NCBI RefSeq assembly: GCF_023016285.1
Contig: NZ_CP095413.1
Location: 744,001 to 808,000 of the forward strand
DNA: 64,000 bases
Direction: 5' to 3'
Source of the DNA: Muricauda sp. SCSIO 64092
GTDB lineage: Bacteria > Bacteroidota > Bacteroidia > Flavobacteriales > Flavobacteriaceae
Within the stretch, counting starts at the first letter, position 1. Every line of letters begins with the position of its first letter. The notes under the pieces were generated by a model. The model was not told the origin of the DNA, did no database searches, and saw only the letters and a program-made list of their open reading frames with translations. A program made the translations under genes and the position numbers. Positions 58,857-64,000 of this stretch are shown here, piece after piece.

Positions 58857-61220
58857 ATGAGGTCAAAAAAATACCTTTTGTTGTGTTTACTTATCACTAC
58901 CACATCCATCTTTTCGCAGAACGATCAAGCAACGATTTCGGGTCAAGTTACTTCCAACAATGAACCCGTACCCTTTGCCACCGTGTTTGTGAAAAATGGT
59001 ACCAATGGTACCACCTCAAACGCCGATGGATATTATGAACTCAAGGTAAACCCTGGAGCGTTGTCGTTGCAGGTCAGTTCACAGGGCTACCGAAAAACAG
59101 GAACGACGATTACGGTTTCCGCCAACGAATCGGTTACCCTTAATTTTGAGATAATCGAAGATGTACTGGGCTTGGATGAAGTGGTCATCAGTGCCACACG
59201 AAACCGTGTGGAACGCAGGAGTGCCCCTGTTGTGGTATCGACTTTAAAACCAAGGTTGCTTACGGCAACACAATCCATTTCCTTGGCTGATGGCCTGAAT
59301 TTTGCTCCCGGGGTCCGTGTGGAGACCAATTGTCAGAACTGTGGTTTTACACAGGTACGCTTAAATGGTCTGGATGGGGCATATACCCAGATTCTGCTGA
59401 ATAGCAGACCCATATTTACTTCCTTATTGGGGGTGTATGGCCTGGAACAGATTCCAACAAATATCATTGAACGCGTTGAGGTGGTCCGTAGTGGTGGTTC
59501 CGCACTCTATGGTTCCAATGCCATAGCGGGAACCGTTAACGTGATTACCAAGGACCCTGTTCTAAATACCTGGGAAATTGGAAGCAATCTTGCCCTTATC
59601 GATGGCGAACAACCCGATCGCTTATTGACCTTTAACGCTTCCATTGTGGCCGATGACCTTAAAAGTGGGATAACCATGTTCGGCACCTATAGAAATCGGG
59701 AAGCATACGATGCCAATGACGATGGTTTTACGGAAATAGTGGAACTTAGGAACAATACCGTGGGGGCAAAAGCATTTTTACGCCCTACCGACCGCAGTCG
59801 GATCTCGGTCAATTTAAATGCCATACGCGAATATCGCCGGGGAGGGGATCGTTTGAATCTGGCCCCACAGTTTACCGATATTACGGAAGAATTGGATCAC
59901 GATACCTTTATTGGAGGAGCGGACTATGAACTCACCAGTAAGGACAATACCGGAAAATTCCAGGTATATACCTCCGCATCCTATACCAATAGGGATAGTT
60001 TTTATGGTGGCCTTGGAGGAGGACGTACCGAACAGGACAGTGTTTTGGCCAATAATGCCTTTGGTAGTACCAGGGATTTGGCCTGGGTAAATGGATTACA
60101 GTACACCAGGACCTTTCAAAACAAAGATGTCCTTACCGTGGGTACCGAATTCAACCACGCAAATACAGAGGATATCATTCCGGGCTATAATCGTTTGATC
60201 GATCAAAGCGTAAACTCCTTGGCGGCCTTTGCACAATACGAATGGAAACCCACTGAGAAATTCACCGCCCTTATCGGTACCCGTTTGGATAATGTACGTG
60301 TGGATGGAGATTATACCATTGGCGGAATTGACAGAGGAGTTGATATTAACCAAACGGCCTTTTCCCCCCGCTTAACGTTATCCTATCAATTTACCGAAGA
60401 ACTAAAGTTAAGGGGAGGCTATGCACGGGGATTCCGGGCACCACAGGCCTTTAATGAAGACCTTCATATTTCAAGTGTTGGGGGTGAGCCGCAGTTCGTT
60501 ATCCTTTCCAATGACCTGGACACGGAATATTCAAATGCCTATACCAGTTCGTTGAATTACTCGAAAAATGTAGGGTTGCTACAAATGGATTTTCTGATAG
60601 AGGGTTTTTACACCACCCTGGAAAATCCCTTTACTTTGGTAAGTACGGGAGCAGTATTGGAGAATGGCTCCATTTTGGAAGAAGTGCGTAACGGAGAGGG
60701 GGCACAGGTCTATGGTTCCAACTTTGAATTTGGGGTTTCCCCCAATCCAAAATGGCAGTTTCAATTGGGAGGCACCCTGCAAAAAGCTGAATTTGACGAA
60801 CCCCAAATTTTATTCGAATCCGATGGGACTCCGGGAGAATCGGATATTATTATTGAAGAATTTGTGCGCGTGCCCAACCTCTATGGATATCTAAATTCCA
60901 CATGGATTCCCAATGAAACCTTCAATATAGACCTCACTGGGACCTATACGGGAAGCATGACGGTGCCATTGGTCATCAGTGATACCGGTTTTTTACAGCT
61001 GAACGAGGTGGACACGTTTTTTGACCTCAATATCAAATTGGAATCCCATATCGATTTTAATGAAAACTTTATGACGACATTCTTTGCCGGGGTGCGAAAC
61101 ATTTTCAATAGTTTTCAGGACGACTTTGATGTAGGACCAATGCGGGATTCGGATTATATTTACGGACCCGCTGCACCAAGGACCTTTTTCTTTGGGGTTA
61201 AATTTGGAAAGTTACATTAG
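58857..61220 (+). CDS. TonB-dependent receptor with N-terminal carboxypeptidase-regulatory-like domain
   Basis: The 787-residue outer-membrane transporter has a signal peptide ending 'TSIFSQ', a CarboxypepD_reg-like domain (residues 26-105; 'ATISGQVTSNNEPVPFATVFVKNG'), a plug domain and a 22-strand barrel. The TonB-box region is likely 'GLDEVVISATRNR'. The plug shows 'VRLNGLDGAYTQILLNSRPIF' and 'RVEVVRSGGSALYGSNAIAGTVNVIT', and the barrel ends 'PRTFFFGVKFGKLH'. It is co-transcribed with a thioredoxin-like gene 11 nt downstream. Similar pairs often serve iron or copper-chelate uptake; the ligand is not known. There is no SusD partner, so it is not a glycan system. Confidence 0.92.
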   Translation: MRSKKYLLLCLLITTTSIFSQNDQATISGQVTSNNEPVPFATVFVKNGTNGTTSNADGYYELKVNPGALSLQVSSQGYRKTGTTITVSANESVTLNFEIIEDVLGLDEVVISATRNRVERRSAPVVVSTLKPRLLTATQSISLADGLNFAPGVRVETNCQNCGFTQVRLNGLDGAYTQILLNSRPIFTSLLGVYGLEQIPTNIIERVEVVRSGGSALYGSNAIAGTVNVITKDPVLNTWEIGSNLALIDGEQPDRLLTFNASIVADDLKSGITMFGTYRNREAYDANDDGFTEIVELRNNTVGAKAFLRPTDRSRISVNLNAIREYRRGGDRLNLAPQFTDITEELDHDTFIGGADYELTSKDNTGKFQVYTSASYTNRDSFYGGLGGGRTEQDSVLANNAFGSTRDLAWVNGLQYTRTFQNKDVLTVGTEFNHANTEDIIPGYNRLIDQSVNSLAAFAQYEWKPTEKFTALIGTRLDNVRVDGDYTIGGIDRGVDINQTAFSPRLTLSYQFTEELKLRGGYARGFRAPQAFNEDLHISSVGGEPQFVILSNDLDTEYSNAYTSSLNYSKNVGLLQMDFLIEGFYTTLENPFTLVSTGAVLENGSILEEVRNGEGAQVYGSNFEFGVSPNPKWQFQLGGTLQKAEFDEPQILFESDGTPGESDIIIEEFVRVPNLYGYLNSTWIPNETFNIDLTGTYTGSMTVPLVISDTGFLQLNEVDTFFDLNIKLESHIDFNENFMTTFFAGVRNIFNSFQDDFDVGPMRDSDYIYGPAAPRTFFFGVKFGKLH

Positions 61221-61231
61221 ATTGGGATGCT

Positions 61232-61708
61232 ATGAACTTGAGGATATCGTTATGGTTTGGCTGTTGCTTGTTCTTCACATGCGTATGCCATTCCCAACAG
61301 GCAACAATCAATTGGTTGGATTTTGAGCAGTTGGAAGACTCCCTTGCCATAAAGCCCAAAAAAGTATTCATAGATTTTTATGCAGATTGGTGTGCCTACT
61401 GCAAGAAAATGGACAGGGCCGCTTTTAGGGATGAAGGGGTCGTTGCCCAATTGAGCAGTAATTACTATGCGGTTAAAATGAATGTCGAATCCAAGGACAC
61501 CATCTATTTTGGAGGGGATACTTTTTATAACAGGGAATTGGGCAAAAAACGAAACCCAACCCACGAAATCCCTTTGCTCCTGGCTTCCAGGGAAGGAAGC
61601 CCCTTTTCATTGCCCGCTATTGTAATCCTGGACGAAAAGTTCCAGATGAGTGAACGCCATTTTGAATATATCCCACCAAAAGTGATGTTGGAAATACTTG
61701 CCGACTAA
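61232..61708 (+). CDS. Secreted thioredoxin-like protein
   Basis: The 158-residue protein has a signal peptide ('GCCLFFTCVCHSQ') and a thioredoxin fold with active site 'DFYADWCAYCKKMDRAAFRD' (WCxxC), like the periplasmic DsbD-gamma/thioredoxin_7 group. The cis-Pro is in 'FSLPAIVILDE'. It probably reduces or isomerises disulfides, or reduces metal ligands, near the outer membrane for the receptor upstream. Confidence 0.9.
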   Translation: MNLRISLWFGCCLFFTCVCHSQQATINWLDFEQLEDSLAIKPKKVFIDFYADWCAYCKKMDRAAFRDEGVVAQLSSNYYAVKMNVESKDTIYFGGDTFYNRELGKKRNPTHEIPLLLASREGSPFSLPAIVILDEKFQMSERHFEYIPPKVMLEILAD

Positions 61709-61713
61709 CGCTC

Positions 61714-62211
61714 CTAGGCCACCTTTTTTTCGCGTTCCATGGCAAGAAAGTGGGTAAGTCTGTTTTCCGAGTCGTACAAGGGCAAAACATCAATCTGGCA
61801 TTGGTATTCTTCGCCATTTTTGCGGTAATTGGTAATCGCGGCCTTAAAACGCTTCTCTTCCTTTAACAACTGCCGTATTTCATCCCTCGTAGCTTCAGAG
61901 GTATTCGTGCCGTGGAGAAAGGTAGGGCGTTTGCCTATGGCAAAGTCCTTGGCATATCCCGTCATTTCCTTAAATCCGTTATCGGCCCATACAATTTCCC
62001 TATTGGAATCGGTAACCACAAGTGCTTCATAATCCGTTGTTTCCAGAACTTCCTGGATGCTTGGGTCAATGCTTCTTTTTAATAGGCATCCCAATTGTTT
62101 CAAATCGTTTTCCACTTTCAATTTTTTCAATAGTTTGTGGTAATTCTCCAGATGGAAATCAAAACTTAGAATAGGTGAAATGTAGCTTTTCTTTTTGAGT
62201 ACCATAACCAA
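61714..62211 (-). CDS. PAS-domain protein without output domain
   Basis: The 165-residue protein has a helical N-terminus (about 55 residues) and one PAS/LOV-like domain: 'DYEALVVTDSNREIVWADNGFKEMTGYAKDFAIGKRPTFLHGTNTSEATRDEIRQLLKEEKRF' region and 'NYRKNGEEYQCQIDVLPLYDSENRLTHFLAMERE'. The place of the LOV flavin-binding Cys motif (GRNCRFLQ) reads GKRPTFLH, so it is not a flavin-Cys photoreceptor. It may be a stand-alone sensor acting through protein contacts. Met3 is an alternative start. Confidence 0.85.
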   Translation of the reverse strand: MVMVLKKKSYISPILSFDFHLENYHKLLKKLKVENDLKQLGCLLKRSIDPSIQEVLETTDYEALVVTDSNREIVWADNGFKEMTGYAKDFAIGKRPTFLHGTNTSEATRDEIRQLLKEEKRFKAAITNYRKNGEEYQCQIDVLPLYDSENRLTHFLAMEREKKVA

Positions 62212-62437
62212 TTTTTTTTACATGTCAATTGACAAAAACAATAATAGGAAAGGTACGAATTGGTATTGTGGGCAAAAATGACCGTTGTCAGTATTTAAGG
62301 GGAAAGAAGCACTTATCTTGGTTTTTACATAGAAGGATATATAAATTATGGTTGTATTCTCATGTTACATATAATTTTTCCAAATATCGTGGTGACAATT
62401 TAGATTATTACGACATTTAATAAGTAAACGATAAAAA

Positions 62438-63403
62438 ATGAAAAAAATATTTTTACTGTTAGGAGTTACCGGAATGATTCTTAACGTCAATTCCCAAGAA
62501 AACAAAATTGAATCAACCGGAAACGTAGGGATTGGAACAATAAATCCAAATTCAAAATTAGAAATCTTATCTTCTGCCCATGATACCCCTGTTTTGAATA
62601 TTATTTCGAAACCCTTTACAAGTGGGAGTTCCGATAATATATTCCAAATCAGACAAAATTCCGATGGAGATGGTTGGTTACAGGTTGGTGATCGATTTAC
62701 AAACTCTGGTGAACCAAACAAAGTTAGGATTCATAGTAAAGGGAATTCATGGCTAAACGGAGGTAATGTAGGGATTGGAACAATAAATCCAAGTTCAAAG
62801 TTAGAAATCTCATCTTCTGCCCATGATACCCCTGTTTTGAATATTATTTCGAAGTCCTTTACAGGTGGGAGTTCCGATAATATATTCCAAATCAGACAAA
62901 ATTCCGATGGAGATGGTTGGTTACAGGTTGGTGATCGATTTACAAACTCTGGTGAACCAAACAAAGTTAGGATTCATAGTAAAGGGAATTCATGGCTAAA
63001 TGGAGGTAATGTTGGAATTGGCACTACAAACCCAGATATGAAACTCACTGTAAAAGGAAATATTCATGCAGAAGAAGTAAAAATAGACCTAAATGTTCCT
63101 GCTCCAGATTACGTTTTTAAGGACAGCTATCAATTAAGAAGTCTTGAGGAACTGGAAAATTTCATCAAAGACAATAGTCACCTACCAGAAATTCCGTCTG
63201 CAAGGGATTTTGAGCAAAACGGTATTATGCAGGCAGAAATGGATATAAACCTCCTTAAGAAAATTGAGGAGTTGACTTTATATACAATTCAACAAGAAAA
63301 GAAAATCAAAGCGCAGGCTAAAAAAATTGAAAATCTAGAATCCTTGAACAATAAGTTCCTTGAATTGCAATCCAGACTGGAAAAACTGGAACTCAAAGAA
63401 TAA
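62438..63403 (+). CDS. Secreted tail-fibre-like protein with tandemly duplicated repeat
   Basis: The 321-residue protein has a signal peptide ending 'LNVNSQ'. Then come two nearly identical 81-residue repeats, each with 'NVGIGTINP', 'SSAHDTPVLNIISK', 'SSDNIFQIRQNSDGDGWLQVG' and 'PNKVRIHSKGNSWLNGG'. A third 'NVGIGTTNP' starts the last unit. The C-terminus has 'YVFKDSYQLRSLEELENFIKDNSHLPEIPSARDFEQNG' and a coiled coil ('IEELTLYTIQQEKKIKAQAKKIENLESL') as in bacterial proteins resembling phage tail fibres. It is probably a trimeric surface fibre. Confidence 0.85.
   Translation: MKKIFLLLGVTGMILNVNSQENKIESTGNVGIGTINPNSKLEILSSAHDTPVLNIISKPFTSGSSDNIFQIRQNSDGDGWLQVGDRFTNSGEPNKVRIHSKGNSWLNGGNVGIGTINPSSKLEISSSAHDTPVLNIISKSFTGGSSDNIFQIRQNSDGDGWLQVGDRFTNSGEPNKVRIHSKGNSWLNGGNVGIGTTNPDMKLTVKGNIHAEEVKIDLNVPAPDYVFKDSYQLRSLEELENFIKDNSHLPEIPSARDFEQNGIMQAEMDINLLKKIEELTLYTIQQEKKIKAQAKKIENLESLNNKFLELQSRLEKLELKE
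62525..63010 (+). repeat. In-frame 243-bp tandem duplication
   Basis: Copy 1 is 62525-62767 and copy 2 is 62768-63010; the period is 243 bp (81 codons). Only about a dozen bases differ, for example the segments around 62552-62569 and 62612-62622 and their counterparts. Confidence 0.9.
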
Positions 63404-63447
63404 TAATCCTATCCTCACAAAGCACTGCCTTGAAAATAGCCCAAACA

Positions 63448-63478
63448 AAAAAACGCCAGGCAAGCTTGGCGTTTTTTC
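63448..63478 (+). terminator. Terminator of the tail-fibre-like gene
   Basis: AAAAACGCCA, loop of about 8 nt, TTGGCGTTTTTT. It lies 45 nt after the stop and could act in both directions. Confidence 0.85.
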
Positions 63479-63670
63479 TTATCGAATCATGTATTCGTGA
63501 CCTTAAAGGGAGAAAGTTCAAACTTTTGGAAAGAAGATATTGAAATCATTATCAAAGAATCATTTCACATTAGTAATAATACTTTAGGGAAGGCTACAGT
63601 AAGATTAGTAAAAACAATATCGTTTTTTGATTTAAAATCTTATCTTATTGTAAGATTTTAATTATATTTT

Positions 63671-64000
63671 ATGGGTAATTCTAAAATAATATCATTTTTC
63701 ATTCTGTTTACATTATTGCTCATTCTTATTGGATGTAACTCTTCTATTCAGCATAGAAAATATAATTTAGATATAGAGGATGGAAAATCTGCGAATGGAT
63801 GGTTTAGTTGGTCAGGCGAACGGGTTTTAATTGATAACATTGGTCATTCTGGAAATTTTTCAATAAAACTAGCATCCACCAAAAGGGGGATGAGCAAAAA
63901 AGTTGGTTTTGGAATACCAGCAAACTATGAAGGTGATAGCATTCAACTTAAAGGTTATATTAAAACAAAAGGCATCAAAAATGGTGCTTCTGGTCTTTAT
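63671..64000 (+). CDS. Lipoprotein, 3' end cut by the window
   Basis: A frame starts at the ATG at 63671 and is open for 110 codons to the window end. It begins 'MGNSKIISFFILFTLLLILIGC', a lipoprotein signal, then 'YNLDIEDGKSANGWFSW', 'GNFSIKLASTKRGM' and 'SIQLKGYIKTKGIKNGASGLY'. This galactose-binding-like beta sandwich resembles the N-terminus of flavobacterial S41-family peptidases, but the catalytic part is outside the window. An inverted repeat AAAATCTTA/TAAGATTTT lies at about 63635-63660. Coding DNA here is markedly AT-richer than in most of the window. Confidence 0.7.
   Translation, partial: MGNSKIISFFILFTLLLILIGCNSSIQHRKYNLDIEDGKSANGWFSWSGERVLIDNIGHSGNFSIKLASTKRGMSKKVGFGIPANYEGDSIQLKGYIKTKGIKNGASGLY

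Overview
The window is a chromosome segment from a member of the Flavobacteriaceae (Bacteroidota), most likely marine. The signs are: primary-sigma promoters with the Bacteroidota -7 box TAnnTTTG in front of many genes; few purine-rich ribosome binding sites; type IX secretion/gliding genes (a gliding-motility C-terminal-domain protein, the T9SS plug protein, PorT); a complete sodium-pumping NADH:quinone reductase operon (nqrABCDEF) with apbE; a short primary sigma factor without region 1.1; and TamL and Lacal_2735-type proteins typical of the family. I cannot name the genus. No tRNA, rRNA, CRISPR array or intact insertion sequence was seen.

Layout. 1-3.6 kb: end of a surface protein, a T9SS substrate, a D,D-carboxypeptidase-like M15 peptidase, an M48 protease and a small membrane protein. 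3.6-7.4 kb: ankyrin protein, gpmI, map, a methyltransferase. 7.4-14.9 kb (minus): nqrA-F, a small conserved protein and apbE, the last being the enzyme that attaches FMN to NqrB and NqrC. 15-20.4 kb: T9SS plug, a frameshifted DUF3667 gene, apaG, pruA, a lipoprotein. 20.5-23.2 kb: DinB protein, a GlxA-type regulator and a secreted DJ-1/PfpI protein. 23.2-36.1 kb: housekeeping block (rsmG, desaturase, aminotransferase, trkH/trkA, ubiE-porT, rRNA methyltransferase, tamL, fbaA, accD). 37-41 kb: rpsO, pnp, rpoD. 41-42.1 kb: a small accessory patch bounded by a 23-bp direct repeat derived from the rpoD terminator. 42.2-45.3 kb: lysine-rich protein, rpe, ypdA and two followers.

45.3-54.4 kb (minus) is the most unusual part: a run of twelve tightly packed or overlapping genes. 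Its upstream half encodes a flavodoxin-fold protein, a Rieske domain fused to a pyruvate-oxidase-like thiamine-diphosphate enzyme, two small membrane proteins, a ferric-reductase-like heme membrane protein that itself carries a Rieske domain, a membrane-anchored protein with a conserved Cys/His motif, and a secreted YHS protein. Read together they suggest an undescribed electron-transfer chain from a 2-oxo acid (or related substrate) through two Rieske centres into or across the membrane. The downstream half holds LysE-, DinB-, NRDE- and ATP-grasp-type proteins and a beta-barrel protein.

54.6-58.5 kb (plus) is a photolyase/cryptochrome operon (Lacal_2735, TIGR03643, a FAD-binding photolyase-like protein with an unusual domain order, flavin reductase, DUF2256, FeS-type cryptochrome/photolyase). 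58.5-61.7 kb is a TonB-dependent receptor plus thioredoxin-like protein, preceded by a palindrome that may be a metal-responsive operator. The last 2 kb are AT-rich and include a PAS protein, a surface protein with a recent 243-bp in-frame tandem duplication, and the start of a lipoprotein cut by the window edge.
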